Of a stretch of 48,164 nt of DNA, positions 1 through 8,406 are shown one piece after another. The translations under genes were made by a program, and so were the position numbers. The notes below the pieces were generated by a model. It did not search any database and was not told where the DNA came from. It saw nothing but the letters and a program-made list of their open reading frames with translations. Position 1 is the first letter of the stretch, and each line of letters opens with the position of its first letter. The stretch comes from Pelomonas sp052436255. GTDB taxonomy: Bacteria; Pseudomonadota; Gammaproteobacteria; Burkholderiales; Burkholderiaceae_C. Where the stretch lies: the NCBI GenBank assembly GCA_052436255.1, contig JBQVNP010000024.1, forward strand, positions 1 to 48,164, read 5' to 3'.

Positions 1-492
1 GTGCTGGGCCAGCAGATCACGGTCGCCGCCGCGCGCACGCTGGCGCGGCGCTTCGTCGAGCGCTTCGGCGAGGCGCTGCCCGAACGCGATCACCCCCCAC
101 CCGGTTGCGGCCGGCTCTTCCCGACGCACGAGCGCATTGCCACCGCGACGCGCGATGACGTCGCCGCGCTCGGCATCATCGGCCGCCGCGCCGACAGCCT
201 CATCGCGCTGGCCCGCGCCTGGCCGACGCTGGCCTTCGCCCGCCGCGAGGGCAGCGCAGAAGCCGCGGCCGAGGCGCTGACCGCCATCCCCGGCATCGGC
301 CCCTGGACGGCAGGCTACATGCTGATGCGGGGCTGGAGCTGGCCCGACGCCTTCCCACCCGGCGACACCGTGCTGCGCAAGGCCTTGAGCGCCGGCGCAC
401 CGCCGCTGTCGCCCAAGGCCTATCTCGAAGCCGCGGAGCGCTACCGGCCCTACCGCAGCTACGCCGTCCTGCATCTCTGGAGACATTCATGA
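1..492 (+). CDS. alkA: DNA-3-methyladenine glycosylase II (AlkA-type), 5'-truncated by window edge
   Basis: C-terminal part of an AlkA-family base-excision glycosylase that removes alkylated purines. The reading frame is already open at base 1, so the true start lies outside the window. The visible 163 residues hold the helix-hairpin-helix (IPGIGPWTAGYM, about residues 96-107) and the GDTVLRKAL stretch, whose Asp (about residue 122) sits where the catalytic Asp of HhH-GPD glycosylases is found. The part before this may be a stand-alone AlkA or an Ada-AlkA fusion; this cannot be decided here. The stop overlaps the ogt start (ATGA), so the two repair genes are probably translated together. Confidence 0.88.
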   Translation: MLGQQITVAAARTLARRFVERFGEALPERDHPPPGCGRLFPTHERIATATRDDVAALGIIGRRADSLIALARAWPTLAFARREGSAEAAAEALTAIPGIGPWTAGYMLMRGWSWPDAFPPGDTVLRKALSAGAPPLSPKAYLEAAERYRPYRSYAVLHLWRHS

Positions 493-980
493 ACCACCAC
501 CACATCCGGCAGCGCCGCATCGCCACGCCCCTCGGCCCGCTGACCGCGGCACGCAGCGCCAGCGGTCTGTCCGGCCTCTGGTTCGACGGCCAGAAACACC
601 ATCCGGGTGAGCTGGGCGTGCCGCAGGACGATGGCAGCGACGCGTTGCTGGCGGCCACCGAAGCGGCGCTGACGGCCTATTTCAGCGGCAAGTCCTTTGA
701 GCTGCCGCCGCTCGACCCGGCCGGCACGGCCTTCCAGCGCGAGGTCTGGCAGGCGCTGCTGGCCATCGCACCCGGGCAACCGGCCACCTACGGCGCGCTG
801 GCCGGGCGGCTGGGTCGCGCCAGTGCCGCGCGGGCGCTGGGTGCGGCCGTCGGGCGCAACCCGATCTCGGTGCTGGTGCCCTGCCACCGCGTCGTCGGTG
901 CCAATGGCTCGCTGACCGGCTATGCCGGCGGGCTGGATCGCAAGCAGGCCTTGCTCAAGCTGGAAAGCGCCAGCGCATGA
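489..980 (+). CDS. ogt: Methylated-DNA--protein-cysteine S-methyltransferase
   Basis: Suicide repair protein that takes methyl groups from O6-methylguanine onto its own cysteine. The active-site signature PCHRVVG is intact (acceptor Cys at about residue 132), preceded by the helix-turn-helix-like segment ATYGALA and followed by GYAGGLDRKQALL. At 163 residues it has the usual length of the Ogt/MGMT family, with no fused Ada domain. It overlaps alkA by 4 nt upstream and the EamA transporter by 4 nt downstream, forming a tight three-gene run. Confidence 0.93.
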   Translation: MNHHHIRQRRIATPLGPLTAARSASGLSGLWFDGQKHHPGELGVPQDDGSDALLAATEAALTAYFSGKSFELPPLDPAGTAFQREVWQALLAIAPGQPATYGALAGRLGRASAARALGAAVGRNPISVLVPCHRVVGANGSLTGYAGGLDRKQALLKLESASA

Positions 981-1858
981 AGCCCTTCGACATCGGCGAG
1001 CTGGTCCTGCTGGCCGCGCTCTGGGGCGCGTCCTTTCTGTTCATGCGCGTGAGCGTGCCGGAATTCGGGCCGGTCGTGCTGGCCGCCGTGCGCGTCGGCC
1101 TGGCCAGCCTGCTGCTGATCCCGTTGCTGGCCTCGCGCGGCCAGCTCGCCAGCCTGCGCCAGCACTGGAAGGCCATGCTGCTCGTCGGCGCATTGAACAG
1201 CGCCATCCCGTTCGTGCTGTTCTCGTTCGCGGCGCTGTCCATCACGGCCGGGCTGTCGAGCATCGTCAATGCGACCACGCCGTTGTGGACGGCACTGGTC
1301 GCCTTCGTCTGGCTGCGCCAGGGCTTGACGCGCTGGCGCGTGCTCGGCCTGGTCATCGGCTTTGCCGGCGTTGCCTTTCTGGCCTGGGACAAGGCCAGCT
1401 TCAAGCCCGGCGCGGAACACAGTGGCTTCTGGGCCATGCTGGCCTGCCTGGCGGCCACGCTGTGCTATGGGCTGGCGGCCAATGCCACCAGGCGCTATCT
1501 GACCGGCGTCGCGCCACTGGCCGTCGCCACCGGCAGCCAGGCGGCCGCGGCATTGCTGCTGGCGCTGCCGGCCGCGTGGCTTTGGCCCGTGCTGCCGCCG
1601 GGCCGGCTCGCGTGGGGCAGCGCGCTCGGGCTGGCCGTGCTGTGCACGGCGCTGGCCTACCTGATGTATTTCCGGCTCATGAGCCGCGTCGGGCCGACGA
1701 ATGCCGTGTCGGTCACCTTCCTGATTCCGGTGTTTGCCATCCTGTGGGGCGCGCTCTTCCTGCAGGAGGTGATCACGGCGCAGATGGTCGTCGGCGGTGC
1801 CATCGTGTTGGTCGGCATCGCACTGGCGTTGGGCCTGGTGGGAGCGAAACCACGCTGA
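977..1858 (+). CDS. EamA/DMT-superfamily transporter
   Basis: Inner-membrane protein of 293 residues with about ten hydrophobic helices in two EamA repeats (N-terminal LVLLAALWGASFLFMRV; second repeat from about residue 150). The short N-terminus, helix spacing and TVTFLIP-like segment late in the protein are typical of drug/metabolite exporters of this family. Substrate is unknown. It starts inside the ogt stop codon, so it is co-transcribed with the alkylation-repair genes; whether it has any role in alkylation stress is only a guess. Confidence 0.85.
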   Translation: MKPFDIGELVLLAALWGASFLFMRVSVPEFGPVVLAAVRVGLASLLLIPLLASRGQLASLRQHWKAMLLVGALNSAIPFVLFSFAALSITAGLSSIVNATTPLWTALVAFVWLRQGLTRWRVLGLVIGFAGVAFLAWDKASFKPGAEHSGFWAMLACLAATLCYGLAANATRRYLTGVAPLAVATGSQAAAALLLALPAAWLWPVLPPGRLAWGSALGLAVLCTALAYLMYFRLMSRVGPTNAVSVTFLIPVFAILWGALFLQEVITAQMVVGGAIVLVGIALALGLVGAKPR

Positions 1859-1880
1859 CATCAGCGCGCTTTCAGCTGCT

Positions 1881-1930
1881 ACGGTCGCGACCGTGATAGC
1901 GTTCGTCTCCGAGCGACTGGTAGCGCTATC
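1881..1930. promoter_or_regulatory. Palindrome-rich leader before the beta-helix gene
   Basis: A perfect 14-nt palindrome (acggtcgcgaccgt, 1881-1894) is followed at once by inverted arms gatagcg (1895-1901) and cgctatc (1924-1930). The block lies between the transporter stop (1858) and the next start (1965). It could be an operator, the terminator of the upstream operon, or both. No T-tract follows it, so classical intrinsic termination is not clear. Confidence 0.35.
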
Positions 1931-1964
1931 TAAGCGCCCGGCGCAACAAGAGCCAGGAGACCTC

Positions 1965-3809
1965 ATGAGCCATTCCTTTTCCCAAACTCGCACCCCGCTG
2001 CGCCGGTGGGCCGGCACCCTCGGCCTGCTGGCCGCGCAGTGGCTTGCTGCTGGCGCCATCGCCCAGCCCTCGGGCGGCCCCTACGGCCCCGTCCCGCAGC
2101 GCTATGCCGTGCCCAAGGCGGCGCAGGTCTACTTCGTCGCGCCCGACGGCAAGGCCGAAGCCCGAGGCGCATCCGCCAACCAGCCCACCACCATCGAGGC
2201 GGCCATGGCCCGCGTCGTCACCGGCGACGCCATCGTCATGCGCGGCGGCACCTACCGCACGGGCGGCCTGCAGCTCAACCAGGGCATCACCATCCAGCCC
2301 TATCTGGACGAAGTGCCGGTACTCAAGGGCACTCGCGTGGCCACCGAGTGGCAGGCCCTGCCCAACAATGTCTGGCGCACCCGGTGGTCGACGCTCTTCC
2401 CGGCGCAGCCGATGGGCTGGTGGCAGCCCGACCGTGAAGGCGCCTTGACGCCGCTGCACCGCTTCAACAACGACATGGTCTTCATTGACGGGCAGCCCCT
2501 GCAGTCCGCCGGCTGGGTGGGGGAGATGGGCAGCAAGGGCTTCTACATCGACTACGCCAAGGGCCATGTCTACATCGGCGTGAACCCGGCCGGCAAGCAA
2601 GTCGAGATCACCGCCCACGACATTGCACTGCACCGTCCCTCACGGCCGGTGCACGGCAAGGCCTCGGATCGCAAGGGCCCGACCATCCGCGGCATCACCT
2701 TCACGCAGTACGCCTACCGCGCCATCGACATCGAGGGCAAGAAGCCATCGACGCTGGTGTCAGAGGAACCGACGGACGATCCGGTCGGCCCGTCGCCCGA
2801 ATCGGAACACGGCAAGGAGGTCGTCGGTACGTTGCTGGAGCACGTGACCATCAGCCATTGCTCGCGCGTGGCGGGCTATTTCCGTGGCGACAGGCTCGTC
2901 ATCCGCAACTCGCTGATCAGCGACACCAGCACCGAGGGCATCTACGTCATCGGCTCGTCCGATGTACTGCTGGAGCGCAACCTCATCAAGCGCAACAACG
3001 TCGAGCGCCTGACGGGCTACTACCCGGCCGCAGTGAAGATCTTCAACCAGTCGCACCGCGTCGTCGTGCGCGACAACCTCGTCGTCGAGCAGCCTTACTC
3101 CAACGGTGTCTGGTGGGACGTCGGCAACCACGATGGCGTCTTCATCAACAACCATGTCGAAGGCACGATGGCCGGCCTGTTCTTCGAGATCTCCAAGGGC
3201 GTGACCGTCGCCGGCAACGTCTTCGTCAACAACCAGCAAGGCATCCGCGTCCTCAACAGCGCCGGCGCCAAGATCCACCACAACACCTTCGTCAATTCAC
3301 CGGTGCTGATCGACCGCAACGAGCGCAGCGCCCAGGGCGACCATTTCGGCTGGCATCCGCAGACCGGGCCGGACGTCCACGAGCGCGTCGGCCATGTCTT
3401 CGAGAGCAACCTGCTGGTGGCCGATGCCGGCGTCAAGGGCCCGTTGCTGCGCTTCGAGCAGCCGCCGGTCGTTTGCGGCAAGGTCACGGCGCCGATGGCG
3501 ACGCGCGTCGACGGCAATGTCTACATCCGTTCGGATAGCGGCCAGCCGCTGATCAGCTGGGCGCCGATGCCAGTTGCGGCCTGCCAGACCAGTTTCGCCA
3601 ACCTCGACGAGTTCCGCCAGGCGGTGCCGGGCGTGGAGGCCAAGGGCAGGGCGCTGCTGGGTCACGAAGGCGCCGTATTCCGCAGCCCGGAGCTGCGCCG
3701 CTTCGAGCTGGCGCGAGCGCCCGAGGGCGTGCAGCCGCTGCCGGTGCCGGCCGAGGTTCGCAAGCTGCTGGGTTGGACCGGTAGCGCGCACCTGCCTGGC
3801 GCCTACTAG
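1965..3809 (+). CDS. Secreted right-handed parallel beta-helix protein
   Basis: 614-residue exported protein. The ATG at 1965 is chosen because ccaggaga lies just upstream and because it gives a proper signal peptide: basic start (TPLRRW), hydrophobic core (GTLGLLAAQWLAAG) and probable cleavage after AIA near residue 33. A DUF1565-like opening (VYFVAPDGKAEARG...TTIEAAMARV) is followed by a long beta-helix region rich in short repeats such as LVIRNSLISDTSTEGIY, VVVRDNLVVEQ and VTVAGNVFVNNQQGIRV. This fold is common in polysaccharide lyases and surface proteins, but I recognise no catalytic signature, so the substrate is unknown. The 3' end overlaps the convergent permease gene by 4 nt (CTAG). 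Confidence 0.85.
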   Translation: MSHSFSQTRTPLRRWAGTLGLLAAQWLAAGAIAQPSGGPYGPVPQRYAVPKAAQVYFVAPDGKAEARGASANQPTTIEAAMARVVTGDAIVMRGGTYRTGGLQLNQGITIQPYLDEVPVLKGTRVATEWQALPNNVWRTRWSTLFPAQPMGWWQPDREGALTPLHRFNNDMVFIDGQPLQSAGWVGEMGSKGFYIDYAKGHVYIGVNPAGKQVEITAHDIALHRPSRPVHGKASDRKGPTIRGITFTQYAYRAIDIEGKKPSTLVSEEPTDDPVGPSPESEHGKEVVGTLLEHVTISHCSRVAGYFRGDRLVIRNSLISDTSTEGIYVIGSSDVLLERNLIKRNNVERLTGYYPAAVKIFNQSHRVVVRDNLVVEQPYSNGVWWDVGNHDGVFINNHVEGTMAGLFFEISKGVTVAGNVFVNNQQGIRVLNSAGAKIHHNTFVNSPVLIDRNERSAQGDHFGWHPQTGPDVHERVGHVFESNLLVADAGVKGPLLRFEQPPVVCGKVTAPMATRVDGNVYIRSDSGQPLISWAPMPVAACQTSFANLDEFRQAVPGVEAKGRALLGHEGAVFRSPELRRFELARAPEGVQPLPVPAEVRKLLGWTGSAHLPGAY

Positions 3810-4594
3810 CGCATCAACCAGCGGCGCAGCGCAAAGCTCGCCGCATCCACCAGCGCGACCAGCACCAGCATGGCCAGCAGCACCGTGGCCGTCTTGTCCA
3901 TCTGAAACAGGCCCATGTGGAAGCTGAGCAGCTGGCCCAGGCCGCCAGCGCCGACAACGCCCAGCACGGCGGCGGCGCGGATGTTGTTCTCCCAGCGGTA
4001 GAGCGCGTAGCTCATCAGCTGCGGCACCACCTGGGGCAGCGTCGCGTACAGGAACACCTGCACGCTGCCCGCACCCTGGGCCCGCAGCGCCGCCGCCGGG
4101 CCCGGCGGGGCGTTCTCCAGCGCCTCGGCGAACAACCGGCCCAGCACGCCGCTGGTGTGGATGGCCAGGGCCAGCGTGCCGGCGAAGGGCCCGAGGCCGG
4201 CGCTGATCAGCAGCAGGGCGGCCCACACCAGCTCGGGCACCGAGCGCAGCGCGTTCAGCAGCAGCCGCGTGAGGCCGCGCCCGGTGCCCTGCAGCCGGCT
4301 GGCGGGCAGCGCCATCGCGAGCGCGGCGAGCGCCGCCAGCAGTGTGCCCAGGGCCGACATGGCCAGCGTCTCCCAGGCGCCTGCAGTGACCCGGGCGACA
4401 AACGCAGGACTGAGGTCCGGCGGGATGAACTCACGCGCGAAGCGCCCCATGCTGGCCAGCGACTCGCCCGAGAAGAAGGCCCCCAGGTGCAGGTCCAGCG
4501 ATGCAAAGCTGGCCACCACCAGCGCCAGCACGCTGGCCAGCAGCCAGAAGGCGCGGCGGCGCGCATCGAGAAGGGGCGGGGGCAGGCGCTTCAT
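3806..4594 (-). CDS. PhnE-like ABC transporter permease (second copy)
   Basis: 262-residue inner-membrane permease of the phosphonate/selenium-type ABC family. There are about six hydrophobic helices. The EAA-type cytoplasmic loop (AEALENAPPGPAAALRAQGA), which contacts the ATPase, is followed by YATLPQVVPQ and WENNIRAAAVLGVVGAGGLG, all typical of PhnE. It starts inside the stop of the other permease gene (ATGA-type overlap), so the two form a heterodimer pair in one operon. Family homology points to phosphonate import, but the operon begins with senA and lacks any phosphonate-degrading gene. A selenium oxyanion is therefore a more likely substrate (inference). Confidence 0.85.
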   Translation of the reverse strand: MKRLPPPLLDARRRAFWLLASVLALVVASFASLDLHLGAFFSGESLASMGRFAREFIPPDLSPAFVARVTAGAWETLAMSALGTLLAALAALAMALPASRLQGTGRGLTRLLLNALRSVPELVWAALLLISAGLGPFAGTLALAIHTSGVLGRLFAEALENAPPGPAAALRAQGAGSVQVFLYATLPQVVPQLMSYALYRWENNIRAAAVLGVVGAGGLGQLLSFHMGLFQMDKTATVLLAMLVLVALVDAASFALRRWLMR

Positions 4595-5433
4595 CCGAGG
4601 GCCCGCCGCAGCGCGGCGCTCAAGCGGTCGGCCAGGGCCACCAGCACGACGAACACCAGCAACATCGTCATCACCTCGCCGCCGGCGAACATCTTCATCG
4701 AGCTGTCCATCTGCTGGCCCAGCCCGCCCGCGCCGACAAAGCCCAGCACGACCGAGCTGCGAATGGCGCATTCCCAGCGGTAGACGGTGTAACTCGTCAG
4801 CTCCGCGGCGTTCTGCGGCAGCAGGCCGTAGGCAAAGGCCTGCAGGCGCGTCGAGCCGTTGCGCAGCAGGGCCTGCGTGACCTGGGCGTCGCCGCTCTCC
4901 AGGATCTCGGCGTAGACCTTGCCGAGCATGCCGCCGTAGGTCAGTGCAATCGCCAGCACGCCGGCCGCCGGGCCCAGGCCGACGACGCGCACGAAGACCA
5001 GCGCCCAGACCAGCTCTGGCATGCTGCGCAGCCCGATGAGCAGGGCGCGCACGACCTGGCGCACGGCATGCGGCAGCGGCGCCATGCGCCCGGTCAGCGC
5101 CGAAGCCGAGAGCGCGCGCGTCGCCAGGAACGTCAGCGGCAGGGCCAGAAGCAGGGCCAGCGTGACGCCAGCGGTAGCGATGGCGAGGGTGCGCCAGGTC
5201 TCGCGCGCCAGCAGCAGCAGGAAGTCCGCGCCCAGCGCCGGCGGAAAGAAGCTGTCGACGAAGCGGCCGGTGACGCGCAGTGCGTCCGGGTCGAGCAGCA
5301 GCCAGGGCTTGAACTCGGTGGCCACGAGCAGTGGCCACAGCAGCACGATGCCCGCGAGGCCGAGGCCGAGCCGGCCCACCCAGGCCGGGTCCCGGCGTGC
5401 AGCGCTGGCCGAGCCGGGCGCGCTCAGCGGCAT
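4591..5433 (-). CDS. PhnE-like ABC transporter permease (first copy)
   Basis: 280-residue permease paralogous to the next gene. It carries an N-terminal transmembrane helix (LGLGLAGIVLLWPLLV), further helices, an EAA-like loop (AEILESGDAQVTQALLRNGS), AYGLLPQNAAELTSY and the conserved WECAIRSSVVLGFVGAGGLG. It overlaps the ATPase gene upstream by 10 nt and the second permease by 4 nt. Together with the ATPase it makes a complete membrane module, yet no periplasmic binding protein of the PhnD type is encoded anywhere in the window. Confidence 0.86.
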   Translation of the reverse strand: MPLSAPGSASAARRDPAWVGRLGLGLAGIVLLWPLLVATEFKPWLLLDPDALRVTGRFVDSFFPPALGADFLLLLARETWRTLAIATAGVTLALLLALPLTFLATRALSASALTGRMAPLPHAVRQVVRALLIGLRSMPELVWALVFVRVVGLGPAAGVLAIALTYGGMLGKVYAEILESGDAQVTQALLRNGSTRLQAFAYGLLPQNAAELTSYTVYRWECAIRSSVVLGFVGAGGLGQQMDSSMKMFAGGEVMTMLLVFVVLVALADRLSAALRRALG

Positions 5434-6257
5434 TGCATGACCGCGGGCACCGCAGGCGCGGGCGGCGCGTCGATGGCGGCGGGCGACTGGCCATGCAGCT
5501 CATGCTCGTGCTGGGCATAGAGCCGGGCCAGCAGTTCGGGCGTCACGTCGGCGGCGGGCAGATCGAACGCCAGCTGACCCGCGCGCAGGCCGACGATGCG
5601 CGGGAAGTGGGCCAGCGCCGTTTCCACCTGGTGCAGCGAGGCCACCAGCGTGACGCCACGCTCGCCGGCCTCGCGCACCAGGGCGGCAACGGCGCGCTGA
5701 GCCCGGGCGGGGTCCAGCGCCGACAGGGGCTCATCCACCAGCCACAGCTCGGCCGGCGCCACCAGCGCCCGCGCCAGGCCGACGCGCTGGCGCTCGCCGC
5801 CCGACAGGCGGTCCACGCGTTCGAACAGCTTGTCGCCGAGCTCGAACACCGCGAGCGCCGCCTCGGCCGCGGGGATGTCGACCGGGTAGAACAGCGAGCG
5901 CAGCGCCGTCCAAAGGCTCCAGCCCGGCAGTCGCCCAGCCAGCACGGCCGTGACGACACGCTGGCGCGGCGGCAGCGGCGGCACCTGGGGCATCAGGATG
6001 AGGCGGCCACGCAGCCGTTGCAGGGCACTGCGCGGCAGGCCCCAGGGGTTGGCGCCGTCGACCGTCAGCCGCCCTTGTGTCGGCACGCGCGCGCAGGCCA
6101 GCACTTCCAGCAAGGTGGTCTTGCCGGCGCCCGAGGGGCCGATGACGGCGAGCTGTTCGCCTTCGGCGATCTCCAGGCTGAGGCCGGCGAGGGCATCGGC
6201 TACGTCGCGCCGGGCCGTCGCGTGGCGCGCCGACAGGTCGTGCAGGGAAAGTTTCAC
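5424..6257 (-). CDS. PhnC-like ABC transporter ATP-binding protein
   Basis: 277-residue ATPase with Walker A GPSGAGKTT (about 40-48), signature LSGGERQR (about 151-158), Walker B LWLVDEP (about 171-177) and switch His in SLHQVE. PhnC-type features include the segment around FYPVD. The GTG at 6257 (VKLSLHDL) is preferred because it starts just before the first beta strand and does not run into senA; a GTG at 6281 would overlap the senA stop. The C-terminus has an extra roughly 30-residue tail with HEHELHG and a Pro/Ala stretch. The gene sits about 10 nt behind senA on the same strand, implying one transcript, and supplies energy for the two permeases downstream. Confidence 0.87.
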   Translation of the reverse strand: MKLSLHDLSARHATARRDVADALAGLSLEIAEGEQLAVIGPSGAGKTTLLEVLACARVPTQGRLTVDGANPWGLPRSALQRLRGRLILMPQVPPLPPRQRVVTAVLAGRLPGWSLWTALRSLFYPVDIPAAEAALAVFELGDKLFERVDRLSGGERQRVGLARALVAPAELWLVDEPLSALDPARAQRAVAALVREAGERGVTLVASLHQVETALAHFPRIVGLRAGQLAFDLPAADVTPELLARLYAQHEHELHGQSPAAIDAPPAPAVPAVMQCR

Positions 6258-6267
6258 GGGCCGGACT

Positions 6268-7437
6268 CTAGCCGGCCGCACAGCTGCGAAATCCGGCGGG
6301 GATATCGCTGCGCCCGGCCGGGAAGAAGTTGCGGTAGCGCGGGTGGTGCATGCGCGGCTGCGTGAGGTGCGAGGCGCCGCGCAGCACCGGGCGGCCGTCG
6401 AACCAGGGCGCCGAATAGTCGCGGTAGGGATGGGGCGTGAAACCGGGAAAGGGCGCGAAGGCGCTGGCCGTCCACTCCCAGACCTCGCCCCAGCGGAAGG
6501 CCTCGGGCCGCGTGCCGGCGGCGCATTCCCACTCGGCCTCGGTGGGCAGGCGGCGGCCGGCCCAGCGGCACCAGGCCAGGGCTTCGGCCTGCGTCAGATG
6601 GCAGGCGGCCAGGCTGAGGTCCAGCGGCTGCCAGGCGCCGTGGCGCCACTCGAGCCAGCCGCCGCCGCCGCTGCGCAGATAGCGCGGCACCGGGGCGAGG
6701 CCGGCGTCGACCACGGGCAGGTACTCGGCCCAGCGCAGCGGCTGGGCGTCGATGCAGAAGGGCAGCAGATCGACGTCGACGCCCGGCAGCTCGTTGTCGA
6801 AGGCAAAGCCCTCGCCGTCGGCGCTGCCCAGGCGCCAGCGGCCGGCGCCGCACTGCAACGGCTCTGCCGGCGCCGGCAGCGGGCGCGGCTGCCAGCGCGC
6901 ATCGTCGATGCGCACGCCCAGGCCGCGCGCCATATAGAGCGCGGCCTCGTGGTGCATGTCCTCGTGCAGCAGCGCGAGGCGGTAGAAGTAGAGCGCGTCG
7001 TCATCGTGGCCGCCCCCATGGCCGAGGTCGCGCAACAAGCCCAGCGTCTCGTCGAGCTGGCGTGCCAGGTCTTGCCGGGTCGCGGTCGCATCGGGCAGCG
7101 GCAGCCGCCAGCGGCTGTCGTGCGGCACCTGGCTGGAGTCGTAGAGGGCATCGCCCGCCGAATGCGGCCGTGGGGCCTGCGGGTCGGCGCGCTGGCCGCG
7201 AGCGCGCTCGGGGTTGCGCGCGATCCAGAATGCCTGGAACCAGCCGACATGACCCAACTCCCACAGCGGCGGGTTGATGTCGGCCCGCAGCGGCACGGCC
7301 AGGCCGGGCAGGGCGCGCTCGTAGGCGGCGAAGGTGGCCAGCGTGTCGGCCCGGCTGGCGGCCAGGGCCAGGGCCAGCGCCGCGGGGCTGCCCTGACGGG
7401 CGTCCAGCGCCGCGCGGGTTAGGCTTGCATCGTGCAT
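6268..7437 (-). CDS. senA: Selenoneine synthase SenA (EgtB-like non-heme iron enzyme)
   Basis: 389-residue two-domain enzyme. An N-terminal DinB-like four-helix domain carries the iron ligands His63 (ELGHVGW) and His158/His162 (LHEDMHHE). A C-terminal FGE-sulfatase domain ends with VLRGASHLTQPRM, RYRNFFPAGR and GFRSCA. In the EgtB/SenA family this architecture joins a sulfur or selenium donor to hercynine at the imidazole ring. Assignment to SenA rather than EgtB comes from the neighbours: a SenB-type glycosyltransferase and selD diverge from its 5' end. The ATG at 7437 overlaps the senB GTG by 6 nt on the opposite strand; an aggga at about -10 serves as weak ribosome site. PhnC/E-like genes follow in the same operon. 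No egtD for making hercynine is present here. Confidence 0.87.
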   Translation of the reverse strand: MHDASLTRAALDARQGSPAALALALAASRADTLATFAAYERALPGLAVPLRADINPPLWELGHVGWFQAFWIARNPERARGQRADPQAPRPHSAGDALYDSSQVPHDSRWRLPLPDATATRQDLARQLDETLGLLRDLGHGGGHDDDALYFYRLALLHEDMHHEAALYMARGLGVRIDDARWQPRPLPAPAEPLQCGAGRWRLGSADGEGFAFDNELPGVDVDLLPFCIDAQPLRWAEYLPVVDAGLAPVPRYLRSGGGGWLEWRHGAWQPLDLSLAACHLTQAEALAWCRWAGRRLPTEAEWECAAGTRPEAFRWGEVWEWTASAFAPFPGFTPHPYRDYSAPWFDGRPVLRGASHLTQPRMHHPRYRNFFPAGRSDIPAGFRSCAAG

Positions 7438-8406
7438 CGTCTTGAATCCCTGGTCATCGTGACGCCGGCCCTGGCCCAGGCCAACAACGGCAATTGGCAG
7501 ACGGCGCATCGCTGGGCGCAGCTGCTGCGGCCAGCTTATCGCGTCGCCCTGGCCCAGCACTGGCAGGGTGGCGACGAGGCGCTGTTGATTGCCCTGCATG
7601 CGCGGCGGTCGGCCGCCGCCATCGCCGCCTTTCGCGCGGCGCATCCGGCGCGGCCCATCCTGCTGGTGCTGACTGGCACCGACCTCTACCGCGACATCCA
7701 AACCGATGCCGCCGCGCAGCGCTCGCTGCAGATGGCCGACGCCCTCGTCGTGCTCAACGAGCTGGGCCTGCGCCAGTTGCCCGCGGCGCTGCGGGCCAAG
7801 GCCCATGTCGTGCTGCAGTCCTGCACCGCCCGCGCGCCGCTGCTGCGCAGCAGCCGGCAGTTGCGCGCCTTGATGGTGGGTCACCTGCGCGACGAGAAGG
7901 ACCCGCAGACCTATTGGCGCGCCGCGCGCCGCCTGGCCGGGCGGCCCGACATCCGGCTCGACCACCTCGGGGCCGCGCTGGACCCGGCCCTGGGGGGTGA
8001 GGCCGAAGCGCTGGCCGCAGCCCTGCCGGCCTTCCGCTGGCTCGGTGGCCTGCCGCATGCAGCCGCGCGGCGTCGCATCCAGGCCGCACATGTGCTGGTG
8101 CATCCCAGCCGCATGGAGGGTGGCGCCCATGTCGTCATCGAGGCCATTCGCAGCGGCACGCCGGTGCTGGCCTCGCGCATCGACGGCAACCTCGGGCTGC
8201 TGGGCGCGGGCTATGAAGGCGTGTTCGAGCCTGGCGACGACGCGGCCCTGGCGGCCCTGCTGGCGCGCGCTCGGGACGATGCCGATATGCTTGCGCGCCT
8301 CAGCGCCCAGCTCAGCCCGCGCGCAGCGCTTTTCGCGCCCGAGGCCGAGCAGGCCACCCTGCGCGGCCTTGTCGCCGCGCTGCTTGCGAGACCGACGCCG
8401 CCATGA
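7432..8406 (+). CDS. senB: Selenosugar synthase SenB (GT-B glycosyltransferase)
   Basis: 324-residue glycosyltransferase of the GT4-like family known from selenoneine loci. SenB uses a UDP-sugar and selenophosphate to form a selenosugar, which SenA then consumes. Visible features are the N-terminal strand LVIVTPAL, NNGNWQTAHRW, LTGTDLYRDI, and the C-terminal nucleotide-sugar site HPSRMEGGAHVVIEAIRSG with the two Glu of an E-x7-E pattern, followed by PVLASRIDGN. The GTG start is needed to keep the first beta strand; no downstream start would. It overlaps senC by 4 nt (ATGA), so product hand-over from SenC to SenB is likely. Its own promoter must lie inside senA coding sequence. Confidence 0.87.
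   Translation: MHRLESLVIVTPALAQANNGNWQTAHRWAQLLRPAYRVALAQHWQGGDEALLIALHARRSAAAIAAFRAAHPARPILLVLTGTDLYRDIQTDAAAQRSLQMADALVVLNELGLRQLPAALRAKAHVVLQSCTARAPLLRSSRQLRALMVGHLRDEKDPQTYWRAARRLAGRPDIRLDHLGAALDPALGGEAEALAAALPAFRWLGGLPHAAARRRIQAAHVLVHPSRMEGGAHVVIEAIRSGTPVLASRIDGNLGLLGAGYEGVFEPGDDAALAALLARARDDADMLARLSAQLSPRAALFAPEAEQATLRGLVAALLARPTPP

Noticed and set aside
920..2059. Long minus-strand open frame of 379 codons
   Set aside because: It is antisense to ogt and the EamA transporter, with a low-complexity Gln/Arg/Gly-rich translation; a GC-rich frame shadow.
3806..6257. True phosphonate utilisation operon
   Set aside because: Only transporter parts are present, with no C-P lyase, phosphonatase or PhnD gene, and the operon begins with senA.
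6268..7437. Ergothioneine synthase EgtB or OvoA
   Set aside because: The domain layout is shared, but direct linkage to a SenB-type glycosyltransferase and SelD, and lack of EgtA/C/D/E and of the OvoA methyltransferase domain, favour SenA.
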